Under the pieces are notes generated by a model. That model did no database searches. It had not been told where the DNA came from and was given only the letters and a program-made list of their open reading frames with translations. The translations under genes and the position numbers were made by a program. From contig NZ_JAKCPW010000008.1 of assembly GCF_021440085.1 (NCBI RefSeq), forward strand, positions 1-64,000: a DNA stretch of 64,000 nucleotides. The letters are read 5' to 3'. Source of the DNA: Dyadobacter sp. CY261 (GTDB lineage Bacteria > Bacteroidota > Bacteroidia > Cytophagales > Spirosomataceae). Shown here piece by piece: positions 54,318-63,153 of the stretch (positions are counted from its first letter, which is position 1; each line of letters begins with the position of its first letter).

Positions 54318-56008
54318 CGAAAAAGGCTTTCACCATTATTCTGAGCCTGATCCTGCTGTTACCCGTCGCCATTTTCTTTACGGTATGGGATTACTATGCC
54401 ATCAACATCCCGAAATGGGATGACCACGCATTGAAGACATTTATCGTCGAATATGCACAGGCCGGTGACTGGCAGGGCAAGATCCAGGCGCTTTTCAAAC
54501 AGCATAACGAGCACCGCATCTCGCTGACCAGGCTCTTCGCATGGATCGATTATGCCATTTTCGGACATCTCAACTACCGGCATTTGATGACTGCGGGTAA
54601 CCTGCTGCTGCTGGCCGTCATTCCGCTTTGGTACGATTTACTGAAAAAGAACAAGAAACCGCTCTTCGCATTGGTGCCCATTCCATTTCTGTGGATGACG
54701 CTGGCCTTCTGGGAAAATATGTATTGGGGCATGTCGGCGGTGCAGAATTTCGGTGTGGTTACACTCGTACTATGGACGCTATACCTGGTCATTAATCCCA
54801 AAGTATTACCTTTCTCGATTGCCATATTATTGAGCGTTGTGACAGTACTTACAAGCGGAAATGGGCTGATGGTACTTCCATTGGGCGCATTGCTGCTGTT
54901 TCTTTCGCAGAACCGGAAGCGGTTTGCATTGTGGATCGTTGTAAGTATCGCCGAGGTAGTCTGCTATTTTTATTGGTATACCAAACCTGAATCCAATCCC
55001 GAATCGAGGGCCTCGATCATTCAGCTCGCTAAGGGTTATATGGCGTTTTTAGGCTCGTTTGCCGAGTCTATCCCGGTGCTGGATCATTTCAAGGTATGTC
55101 TGTTTATCGGGATCGTGCTATTCCTGGTAGCGGTTTCCATTGTTTCCACCACCCTTTTCCGCATAGTCCGAAACAAGTATTCAGTCAAGTTCGAGCGTAC
55201 CACCGACTTGTTCTGTCTTGGGGCCATATTGTTCATTCTGGGAACCGCGTTGGTCGTCGTCTACAGCCGCGCCGGTTTTGGTCTTGAGGGATTGATCACC
55301 AGTCGCTACAAAATTTATTCGGTACTGCTGCTGATCGTCGCCTATCTCTATGTAGTGATCCCAATCCGTGGAAGCTTCCTCTCACCTTACATTACGGCTA
55401 TTGTTGCTTTGGCAGTGACTTTCAATGTATTTAGCTATCATTATCACCTGGTAGACGCTTACAATTGGAGAAAGCGGTTAGTAACCTGGCAGTTCAACTG
55501 GACATTCACGGACAAATCATTGAAATACCCAACAGACACGTCGTTTGCAGCCCGAATTGTGGAAAAAACGCCTGTTGTTTACGACAAATGGCTCCCACTC
55601 ATCGCCATTGCCGACCGCCAGAATTATGCCGGCCCCTCCCGCGGGATGACCGATTTGTATGACAAGACCACATTCAGTTCGGACACCGCTTCATTCAGGT
55701 TAAATAACACCACATTCACCAGCCAGCGATTGCAGGATAGCGGTGTGTATTTGCTCCTGAGCTCCGAGAAATGCTATTACATTTTCCCGGCCCTACGCAC
55801 ACGCAATACAAGCCGCAAGCAACTGTTTTTGAAACAATATTATTTCGCCCCGGGCTTCTATGCCGACATTCCGTTCTCGGAAATGGATAAAGGAACTTAC
55901 CGGGTCGCGCTGATCCGTCAGCAAGGTGAAGAAACGGGGATTTTGTTCAAGGACGAAAAGATCACTGTCAAAGAAACGCGAAAAAAAGAAGTGAAAGTTA
56001 ACTGGTAA
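54314..56008 (+). CDS. Polytopic membrane protein, putative GT-C glycosyltransferase
   Basis: This 564-residue protein has about eleven hydrophobic segments up to residue 390, then a soluble domain of about 170 residues. An early loop holds PKWDDHALKTFIVEYAQAGDW, with acidic residues where GT-C enzymes carry their catalytic acids. No named family is firmly recognised. Context (ATGA overlap with transketolase C, acyltransferase 3 bases after) supports a role in moving or transferring the glycan across the membrane. A polymerase or flippase-like role is equally possible. Confidence 0.65.
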   Translation: MTKKAFTIILSLILLLPVAIFFTVWDYYAINIPKWDDHALKTFIVEYAQAGDWQGKIQALFKQHNEHRISLTRLFAWIDYAIFGHLNYRHLMTAGNLLLLAVIPLWYDLLKKNKKPLFALVPIPFLWMTLAFWENMYWGMSAVQNFGVVTLVLWTLYLVINPKVLPFSIAILLSVVTVLTSGNGLMVLPLGALLLFLSQNRKRFALWIVVSIAEVVCYFYWYTKPESNPESRASIIQLAKGYMAFLGSFAESIPVLDHFKVCLFIGIVLFLVAVSIVSTTLFRIVRNKYSVKFERTTDLFCLGAILFILGTALVVVYSRAGFGLEGLITSRYKIYSVLLLIVAYLYVVIPIRGSFLSPYITAIVALAVTFNVFSYHYHLVDAYNWRKRLVTWQFNWTFTDKSLKYPTDTSFAARIVEKTPVVYDKWLPLIAIADRQNYAGPSRGMTDLYDKTTFSSDTASFRLNNTTFTSQRLQDSGVYLLLSSEKCYYIFPALRTRNTSRKQLFLKQYYFAPGFYADIPFSEMDKGTYRVALIRQQGEETGILFKDEKITVKETRKKEVKVNW

Positions 56009-56010
56009 CC

Positions 56011-57147
56011 ATGCGCACCAATTCGGAAGGACACATTATACAGCTTGACGGCGTGCGCTTTATTGCAGTGGGACTGGTGCTGCTCGACCACCTGATTGTG
56101 GAAATCAATATCATCCCGTTCGGTGCACTAGGAGTCACCATTTTCTTCGTGCTCAGCGGTTTCCTGATCTCCCGCATTCTTCTCAAAAGCAAGGAAAAGA
56201 CGTACGGAACACCCGGTGGTTTCAAGAAATACCTGCGCAAATTCCTGATCAGAAGGACAATCCGTATTTTCCCGGTTTATTATCTGATCATCGCACTGCT
56301 CTTTGTCTTAAATGTGCCTCCGGTCAGGGACAAGCTGGCCTGGCTCGCATTGTACGGGACTAACATTTACATTGCCCTGCACAAAACATGGATGGGCTCT
56401 GTGGATCACCTTTGGTCGCTGGCCGTGGAAGAGCAGGTCTATTTGTTTTTTCCATTCCTGATCTTTTTTGTTCCTAAAAACAAGCTGGTGCCTGTATTAG
56501 GCTTAATGGGCATTTTCAGCATTTTGCTGCGTTTTTACATTTTTTACACGGGAAGAATACCTGGGACCAATTTTGTTACAATGGCGGAATGGACCGTCGC
56601 TTACGTGTCTACGCCTGCTTGTTTCGATTCTTTCGCACTAGGTGGGCTCATGGCCTGGATGCAGCTTTACAGGAATGATCTTTTTGTTAAGATATTCAAC
56701 AAATCATGGCCCGTATTGCTCGGGCTATTAGGCTGGGTGCTGGTGCAATGGTGGGCAAAATCACTGGCGCAGCCATTCAACTTCCCGTACGTCGTGCTCG
56801 ACAGAACGATGTCGTCCATTTTCGGGTTTATGCTGATAGGACGTGCCGTGATGGGTTTTAAGGGTTGGATGGCGGCGTTCCTCGAAAATCCGGTGTGCAT
56901 CTATCTTGGTAAAATCAGCTATGGCCTGTACCTGTACCACAATTTTGTATACAACCATTTTCACAGCGGTCCCATGCATCCGACGGTCAGGCTTTTCCGG
57001 AAAATCTACCAATACATTCCCGGTCTCGAGGGCAATATTGCTTTTGAAGCAACGGTAGTAGTGGCGCTTACTGTCTTAGTGGCGTCGGTTTCCTGGCATT
57101 TCTTTGAGAAGCCGATTAACGCTCTCAAAGACAAGTACGCTTACTAA
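56011..57147 (+). CDS. Acyltransferase 3 family (OafA/YrhL) protein
   Basis: This 378-residue protein has about ten membrane helices and the family's N-terminal motif LDGVRFIAVGLVLLDHLIV; histidine and arginine of this region and the following loop are thought to take part in acyl transfer. Such enzymes O-acylate surface polysaccharide sugars. It starts 2 bases after the membrane protein, so it is in the same operon and probably decorates the same glycan. Confidence 0.88.
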   Translation: MRTNSEGHIIQLDGVRFIAVGLVLLDHLIVEINIIPFGALGVTIFFVLSGFLISRILLKSKEKTYGTPGGFKKYLRKFLIRRTIRIFPVYYLIIALLFVLNVPPVRDKLAWLALYGTNIYIALHKTWMGSVDHLWSLAVEEQVYLFFPFLIFFVPKNKLVPVLGLMGIFSILLRFYIFYTGRIPGTNFVTMAEWTVAYVSTPACFDSFALGGLMAWMQLYRNDLFVKIFNKSWPVLLGLLGWVLVQWWAKSLAQPFNFPYVVLDRTMSSIFGFMLIGRAVMGFKGWMAAFLENPVCIYLGKISYGLYLYHNFVYNHFHSGPMHPTVRLFRKIYQYIPGLEGNIAFEATVVVALTVLVASVSWHFFEKPINALKDKYAY

Positions 57148-57220
57148 ATAATAATACCCCATAGCCCGGTTACAGGCTTTATTTATTAATTTCGCGCAAC
57201 CATACCAAATAGGCTTTTGC

Positions 57221-57964
57221 ATGTCATATCTTCTGAGTATAGTAATGCCAGCATACAATGAACAGGATTGTATCGAAAAAGTAGTTTATAATTGGACCAA
57301 CTTCCTCAAAACCAAATTCCCCAACGATAACACTACCCTTATTGTAATCAACGACGGATCTAAAGATAACACGCAGATATTACTGGATAAGCTGAAAGCG
57401 GAAATTTCCAATCTGACGGTGGTTAATCAGAAAAATGGCGGGCATGGTAATGCGGTTGTCAACGGCTATCGCAAGGCATTGGAACTGAACTCGGAATATG
57501 TGTTTCAGACCGACAGTGACGACCAGTTTGTTTCCGAGGATTTTGACAAGTTATGGGACAAACGTTCCCAATCACAATTTATACTGGGTTACCGCGAAGT
57601 AAGACATGACGCCGGCGTGCGCCTGTTCATCACCAAATTCCTTCGTGGCACGATCTCGACTGTGTATGGTACTTTCATCATGGACAGCAATATCCCATTC
57701 CGTCTGATCAAAGGAACATTCCTGAGAAAACTGATGGCCCAGCTACCCAATCCCGAACCCTTTGCCCCAAATATCTTCCTGGCTGTCATGGCCAAGAAAT
57801 CAGGGCAGGAGCTGTTCGACATCCCTATCACTCATAAAGACCGGGAGACCGGCACTGTTTCTATTGTAAAATGGAACCTGTGGAAAGTTTGTATCCGAAG
57901 CTTTAAAGAACTCTTGCGGTTTCGCCTCGAACTGAATGATAAAGTGAAAGCGATCCGCGCTTAA
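57221..57964 (+). CDS. Family 2 glycosyltransferase
   Basis: This 247-residue GT-A enzyme has LSIVMPAYNEQDC, VINDGSKDN and the metal-binding QTDSDDQF (DxD type). There are no C-terminal membrane helices, so it is a soluble or peripheral transferase. A variant -7 box TAATTTCG lies at 57187-57194, so a separate promoter is possible. The donor and acceptor are unknown. Confidence 0.86.
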   Translation: MSYLLSIVMPAYNEQDCIEKVVYNWTNFLKTKFPNDNTTLIVINDGSKDNTQILLDKLKAEISNLTVVNQKNGGHGNAVVNGYRKALELNSEYVFQTDSDDQFVSEDFDKLWDKRSQSQFILGYREVRHDAGVRLFITKFLRGTISTVYGTFIMDSNIPFRLIKGTFLRKLMAQLPNPEPFAPNIFLAVMAKKSGQELFDIPITHKDRETGTVSIVKWNLWKVCIRSFKELLRFRLELNDKVKAIRA

Positions 57965-57975
57965 AAAACAGGCTT

Positions 57976-60654
57976 GTGTCGAAAAAAAAACTGATTGTTA
58001 TCCTGCTGATCGTCCTTGTCGCATCAGCAGGATATTTCCTGTTCAAATGGTCGAGGGGCTCGTCGGCAGCCTGGCAGTTCATTCCGTCGAATGCCGTTGT
58101 GGTGATCACCAGCGAGCATTTGCAAGATTCGGCCTACACGGCTACCGAAGCTGCGCTTGACCTTAAACGACTTCCACTCCTCGATATCGCCAGCGACAAC
58201 CTGACATTGCTTAACCTGCTGACGAAAGATCCTAAAAAGCTCAAAACATTTCTGAACGGCAAAGCCCTCTCCTATTCATACCACCCGCGTACGAGCACCG
58301 AATGGGGGGTGATCATGTATATTCCTGTAACGGAAGATGAAACCAAATGGCTGGAAAGCCCGCAGCACGCCAACATTCGCCTGTTGCACCATAATTTCCA
58401 GGACCACCGTATTACCGATGCCATTGATGCCAACTCACGGCCACTGTTCTCTTACCTGGTCAAAGATCATTTCCTGATTGTGAGCTACTATGGCGACCTG
58501 ATCGAGGACGCTGTGCGTGCTTCGTCGCTCAATATAGGCTCGTTCAGGCTCCGCTCGCGCTTTTCGAACATTAACGATTCCGACTATGGGACGAGCATTT
58601 ATTTGCGGACCGATGCCTGGAAATCGGTGCTTTCGATGCAAAACGTCGCTACTCTGGCTGAGTTTGGCAAAAGCTTCCCGGGTTATCAGGATTTTCATAT
58701 TGGGAAAGCTGAAAACAAAGGTAGTCTGGTTGTAAAATCGGATGGAGCTGATGCGCCGGACTATTATCTGGCAGAAATCCTCAAAGATAATCCCGGCACA
58801 CCATTCATCGGGCACAAGCACATTTCGCAACAGACGTCGTTCATGTATCGCGCGGCCGCGTCGGATAAAGCTACTTTCAAGACCGCTTTTTTAAAATGGC
58901 ATAAGAAACACAAATCATCGGCCTGGGACAAGCTCAACTACTACATTGCCGGTGAAAGCAATCTCCTGGTGGATAATATCGGTTCGGAGTTTGTGTTATG
59001 CCAATTAGAGGAAAACAACAGCATTACCGATGGTAAAATCCTGTTGGCCGAATTTTCCAATTATGATAAGCTGCGCCCGGTGTTACAAAAGCTGGCACGG
59101 CTCGCTAATCAGGAAAGCAACGTTTCCGCCGATCAATACCAGGGTTACGACATTTACTCAGTGCCCATTCCCGAACTGCCTTCCGGATTGTACGGGCCAC
59201 TGTTCACGGGTTTCCCACGGAGTTACATTACTTATGTTGCGCCTTACCTGGTCATCAGTAACAACTCCCAGGTTTTGCAGAATTACATTGTCGACTACGA
59301 AAACCAGATTACCTGGCAACGATCGCCAGAGTATGACAGTGTACTCACGAATGCAAGCAACGAGGCCCAACTTTCGCTGATTGTAAATCTGCGCAAAGCT
59401 CAATCGGGTGAGGAAACACAGGTTAGCAAAAAGTACAGCGATCTGACCGCTAAAATGGAGTCTATTATGCTCCAATGCCATTTTGAAGGCAATGAGGCAT
59501 TTCCCGAACTAACATTCCTGCCGAAAAAACGGCAAACAGCTGGGAAAGTCCTCAACCGCACATTCCTGAATATCGACATCGAATGGCCGGATACCTACGA
59601 TTCGGAACTGGCTGCGTTGCAAAACCCGATCGACGGAAGCTCGGAAATATTGCTTACCAACAAGGAACATAACCTTTTGCGAACCAATAATTTGCGCGAA
59701 GGCAAAACCGAAACGATCGCCAAGCTGAACGGATCCATCAGCACCTCCGCCTACAAAGTCGATTTCCTGAATATCGGTCGTCAGCAACGCATTTTTGCAA
59801 CAGAACGCACAGTGTATGCCCTGGATGAAGATGATTCGACCATTGTTTCGACCTTCCAGGCACACTTGCCGGCAAGCGACGCGATTTCCGCATTGTACCT
59901 CATCGACGGCGGTGAGGATGGTAGTAATAGGTTTATCGTCAAAAGCTCGGCAGAGGAGCTGTTTCTCTGGGAAAGCGTAACACGTCCATTGAAAAAGCTG
60001 AATCATTCGGTTCTATTCGACAAGATTGTCGGCCCGGTCGTGGCACTGAACCAGATTGGCAACAGAGGTTTCATCGTGACGCAGCAGAATGGAAAAATCT
60101 ATTTGCTGAAAGAAAATGGCACAGTGCGGCCAGGGTTCCCTGTTGATATCCTGACGCGCGCCGAAAGTCCGTTTACCTGGGCACAGAATTCAGAAACGGG
60201 CCAGCCAGAGCTTGTTGGCGTGAGCGTATCAGGCGAGCTGATCCGTATTAACCTGGATGGGAAAGTCACGTCGCGTAAACAATTGCTGCGCCCAGAGCCC
60301 GGATCGCGTTTTCGAATACTTTTTGACCGTAATTCGCTGGATTGGATACTGGTAAGGTCGGTCAATTCAAAAACGGCCATTATTACCAAAGACGGCCGCG
60401 AGCTGTTTGAGATAAAGGATATTTTACCCAATGCAACGATCCAGTATCACTTTTTTGGGGTTGATAACCGCTTCATTTCAATCAAATCGGGCAGTTATAC
60501 GACCGTTTTTGACATAAACGGAAGAAGGCTGGGTGATAAGGCGATCCCATCCGAAATGCCGGTGCAGCTTACTTATCAGCCCGGGTACTATAAATTATTG
60601 ATATTCAGCCGGTCAGAAAAGAAAATACAGGTCTGGTCGATCAAGTTGAGATAA
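57976..60654 (+). CDS. DUF3352-like anchored protein with propeller-like C-terminus
   Basis: This 892-residue protein starts at GTG 57976, 11 bases after the GT2 gene. It has one N-terminal membrane helix (residues 5-24), then a large extracytoplasmic part. Residues about 35-540 resemble DUF3352 (IPSNAVVVITSEHL). The C-terminal third has beta-rich repeats such as GFIVTQQNGKIYLLKENGTVRPGFPV, typical of PQQ-like or FG-GAP propellers. No catalytic motif is visible. It may be an envelope scaffold for the glycan machinery (inference). Confidence 0.65.
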   Translation: MSKKKLIVILLIVLVASAGYFLFKWSRGSSAAWQFIPSNAVVVITSEHLQDSAYTATEAALDLKRLPLLDIASDNLTLLNLLTKDPKKLKTFLNGKALSYSYHPRTSTEWGVIMYIPVTEDETKWLESPQHANIRLLHHNFQDHRITDAIDANSRPLFSYLVKDHFLIVSYYGDLIEDAVRASSLNIGSFRLRSRFSNINDSDYGTSIYLRTDAWKSVLSMQNVATLAEFGKSFPGYQDFHIGKAENKGSLVVKSDGADAPDYYLAEILKDNPGTPFIGHKHISQQTSFMYRAAASDKATFKTAFLKWHKKHKSSAWDKLNYYIAGESNLLVDNIGSEFVLCQLEENNSITDGKILLAEFSNYDKLRPVLQKLARLANQESNVSADQYQGYDIYSVPIPELPSGLYGPLFTGFPRSYITYVAPYLVISNNSQVLQNYIVDYENQITWQRSPEYDSVLTNASNEAQLSLIVNLRKAQSGEETQVSKKYSDLTAKMESIMLQCHFEGNEAFPELTFLPKKRQTAGKVLNRTFLNIDIEWPDTYDSELAALQNPIDGSSEILLTNKEHNLLRTNNLREGKTETIAKLNGSISTSAYKVDFLNIGRQQRIFATERTVYALDEDDSTIVSTFQAHLPASDAISALYLIDGGEDGSNRFIVKSSAEELFLWESVTRPLKKLNHSVLFDKIVGPVVALNQIGNRGFIVTQQNGKIYLLKENGTVRPGFPVDILTRAESPFTWAQNSETGQPELVGVSVSGELIRINLDGKVTSRKQLLRPEPGSRFRILFDRNSLDWILVRSVNSKTAIITKDGRELFEIKDILPNATIQYHFFGVDNRFISIKSGSYTTVFDINGRRLGDKAIPSEMPVQLTYQPGYYKLLIFSRSEKKIQVWSIKLR

Positions 60655-60658
60655 TGCT

Positions 60659-61687
60659 ATGAAAATTTTAAGATATATCGTTCTGGCCATTGGCTGCGCG
60701 GTCTGGATTGTTGGACTGAGCCCTTCCATTTTGCCCTGGCTTTGGAAAGAACAAATGGTGGAAGACGGCTATCAATACGGCGATCTTTACAAACTGTCTA
60801 CACTTTCGGCATTTCGCGACCCACGCAAGCAATGCACAGGTTATGTGCCGCCAGCCAGGCCGCAATCGGCCAGGAAGGTACATTTGTATATTATCGGCGA
60901 TAGTTTTACGGAAGCTGGCCGTGTTGGAAAGAATGATTTTGCAGTGGATAGCTACACCTATGTCAAGTGGTCCAATTTCCTGCATATCAAACTGGATACC
61001 ACTGAGCACAACATCCTGCTGCTTGAAAGCGTGGAACGCCATTTCCGCCAGAAATTCGGTTCGGAAATATCGGTACTCGTCCCCGACTCTGCGACGTTCA
61101 TCGTAGATGGCGGCTCGACGAAGTTCATGCATCAACTCGATGAGGCGTTCAAAGGCTCACATACCGCCGACAGGCTCGATGGATTTTTATTCCAAAACGA
61201 CCTGGCCTTGCGTGTGAAAGAATGGAAATCTGACTTCAACCTACACTTTTTCAACCGCACCGGGTCAGGGGTTACGCTGGTAAACAATGACCGGGATATT
61301 GTGTATTACATGGATACCGACACCCCTGAAATCACCTCGGCATTCACCCCGACGCGCGTCACAGAGATCGATTCGATGATCACCAACCTGAATGCAAGCC
61401 GTGATTTTGCCGATTCGCTGGGTTTCGACGATGTGGTACTGTCTATTATTCCAAACAAAACATCGGTACTAAGCCCTGATTACGGCAGCTATAATAATCT
61501 TATTTCCAAAATATACAGCCATCCTAAACTTGGGGTGCCCTATATTGACGTCCTCCCCGATTTTCGGCGCATGGGCCGCTCGTCCTACATGAAAGGCGAT
61601 TCGCATTGGACTTGTGAGGGTCAGACGTTGTGGCTCAACAAAATCAATGCTTTGATCAATCAACTCGTCGCCGGCCCGGCTTCCTAG
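60659..61687 (+). CDS. SGNH/AlgJ-like anchored hydrolase or acyltransferase
   Basis: This 342-residue protein has an N-terminal membrane segment (residues 5-27) and an SGNH-type fold: IIGDSFTEAG with the nucleophile serine and GDSHWTCEGQTLWL supplying the Asp-His pair (DHHW/AlgJ-like). In alginate systems AlgJ/AlgX-type proteins acetylate the polymer outside the membrane. Together with the upstream acyltransferase it suggests acyl editing of the glycan. It is the last gene of the cluster, and its TAG overlaps the convergent antiporter stop within CTAG. Confidence 0.75.
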   Translation: MKILRYIVLAIGCAVWIVGLSPSILPWLWKEQMVEDGYQYGDLYKLSTLSAFRDPRKQCTGYVPPARPQSARKVHLYIIGDSFTEAGRVGKNDFAVDSYTYVKWSNFLHIKLDTTEHNILLLESVERHFRQKFGSEISVLVPDSATFIVDGGSTKFMHQLDEAFKGSHTADRLDGFLFQNDLALRVKEWKSDFNLHFFNRTGSGVTLVNNDRDIVYYMDTDTPEITSAFTPTRVTEIDSMITNLNASRDFADSLGFDDVVLSIIPNKTSVLSPDYGSYNNLISKIYSHPKLGVPYIDVLPDFRRMGRSSYMKGDSHWTCEGQTLWLNKINALINQLVAGPAS

Positions 61688-62934
61688 GCTTCCTCTTCGG
61701 AGGGGAACCGGCTGGTTAGCTTGCCTACCGTGAGGCCTTGTACGATAATTGAAAATAGCACTACAAAATAGGTAATCGCCAGCAGTATGTCTTTATTCAG
61801 ATCCTGATCGATGGACAATGCCAACGCAATGGATACGCCGCCGCGCAGACCTCCCCAAACGAGTATTGCAATGGATTTTTTCCCAAAACGGACCTTAAAA
61901 GGGATTAGTCTAACCGGAATGTAAATTGAAATAAAACGTGCTGAAAGCACCACAATGATCGCCACCAATCCTGCCCAGCCGTACTGCTTCATATCCGGAA
62001 TAAGCAGCAACTCGAAACCGATGATCAGGAAAAGGATCGCATTCAGAATCTCATCGACCAGCTCCCAGAATTTATCGATGTAATCCCGCTCGGTATCCGA
62101 CACCGCTCCCGGGTTTTTTCCATAATTGCCTACCACCAAACCAGCCGCCACCATCGCCAGCGGGCCCGACATATGCAATGCCTGCGCGGCCAGGTGCCCA
62201 CCCATCACAATAGCCAGCGTTATAAGCACGTGCACATTGTAGCCATCTACCCGGTACATCATTTTGGAACCTAAAAAACCAAGCAGCAAGCCGAGGACAA
62301 TGCCACCGATCGCCTCTTTCACAAAAAGTCCGGCAATGCCCGTGAAAGAAGTATTCACCTCCTCTCCGCGTGCCAGCGCGAGCATCAGGATGAATACCAC
62401 AACGGCCATCCCATCATTGAAAAGCGACTCGCCTGCAATCTTCGTTTCGAGTGATTTGGGAACGCCTGCTTGTTTTAAGATCGCGAGTACCGCAATGGGG
62501 TCCGTTGGGGAAATCAATGCCCCGAAAACGAGACATTGGATCAGCGGAATCGTAATGCCGAGCAACGGCAAGATACTGTACATGACAAAACCGATCACAA
62601 ATGTCGAGATCACCACGCTGACTGTTGAGAAAATAATCACTGGTAACCGCTGCTCGCGAAGATCTTCCAAATGCAAATGAATGGCGCCTGCAAAAAGCAA
62701 GAAGTTGAGCATCGCTCCCATCAGGATTTCGGTCAGATCAACGCTCGCGATGAGCGTGGAAATGCGGATAAATGTGCGTGGGAATATACTATCGGTCGCG
62801 ATCAGCCCCACAGAAACCATTAGTGCAATAACCATTACACCTATGGATGGGGGCAGTTTCAAAAACCGGGAATTGAGATAGGAAAATATCGCAGAGAGGA
62901 CAATTAAGGCAGAAAAGGAATAATACAGCTCCAT
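61684..62934 (-). CDS. CPA1 family Na+/H+ antiporter
   Basis: This 416-residue membrane protein has about twelve helices. Ion-site motifs are present: ISPTDPIAV (T144-D145-P146) and SLFNDGMAV (N173-D174), the ND pair of electroneutral NhaP-type exchangers. It exchanges sodium or potassium for protons in pH and salt balance. ATG 62934 is chosen over an upstream start at 62958, as it fits the promoter at 62956-62986. The final helix carries no long cytoplasmic tail. Confidence 0.9.
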   Translation of the reverse strand: MELYYSFSALIVLSAIFSYLNSRFLKLPPSIGVMVIALMVSVGLIATDSIFPRTFIRISTLIASVDLTEILMGAMLNFLLFAGAIHLHLEDLREQRLPVIIFSTVSVVISTFVIGFVMYSILPLLGITIPLIQCLVFGALISPTDPIAVLAILKQAGVPKSLETKIAGESLFNDGMAVVVFILMLALARGEEVNTSFTGIAGLFVKEAIGGIVLGLLLGFLGSKMMYRVDGYNVHVLITLAIVMGGHLAAQALHMSGPLAMVAAGLVVGNYGKNPGAVSDTERDYIDKFWELVDEILNAILFLIIGFELLLIPDMKQYGWAGLVAIIVVLSARFISIYIPVRLIPFKVRFGKKSIAILVWGGLRGGVSIALALSIDQDLNKDILLAITYFVVLFSIIVQGLTVGKLTSRFPSEEEA

Positions 62935-62955
62935 GAAAATATTTTTTAGACTAAC

Positions 62956-62986
62956 CAAAAATACAGAACTCAGGGGTGGTGTTCAA
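62956..62986 (-). promoter_or_regulatory. Bacteroidota-type promoter for the antiporter gene
   Basis: On the minus strand TTG (62984-62986), a 20-base spacer and TATTTTTG (62956-62963) fit the Bacteroidota consensus. The predicted start near 62949 leaves about 15 bases before ATG 62934. The upstream ATG at 62958 would fall inside the promoter. Confidence 0.6.
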
Positions 62987-63153
62987 GGTGACGAGCAGTT
63001 TTTAGACCAACTCTAATAGTATTCTAATGTGACCAAACTGTCTGGAAGCGGACCGGCACTGCCATTTGAAACGCTAAAAAATTCGCCTGCATCGATTGTT
63101 TTCCTACATTAGTAATCAAAGCTGCCCCGTCATTCAACGCTTCGCTATTAACC

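Noticed and set aside
61684-61687. CTAG shared by two stop codons as a special site
   Set aside because: It is simply the chance palindromic overlap of convergent TAG stops.
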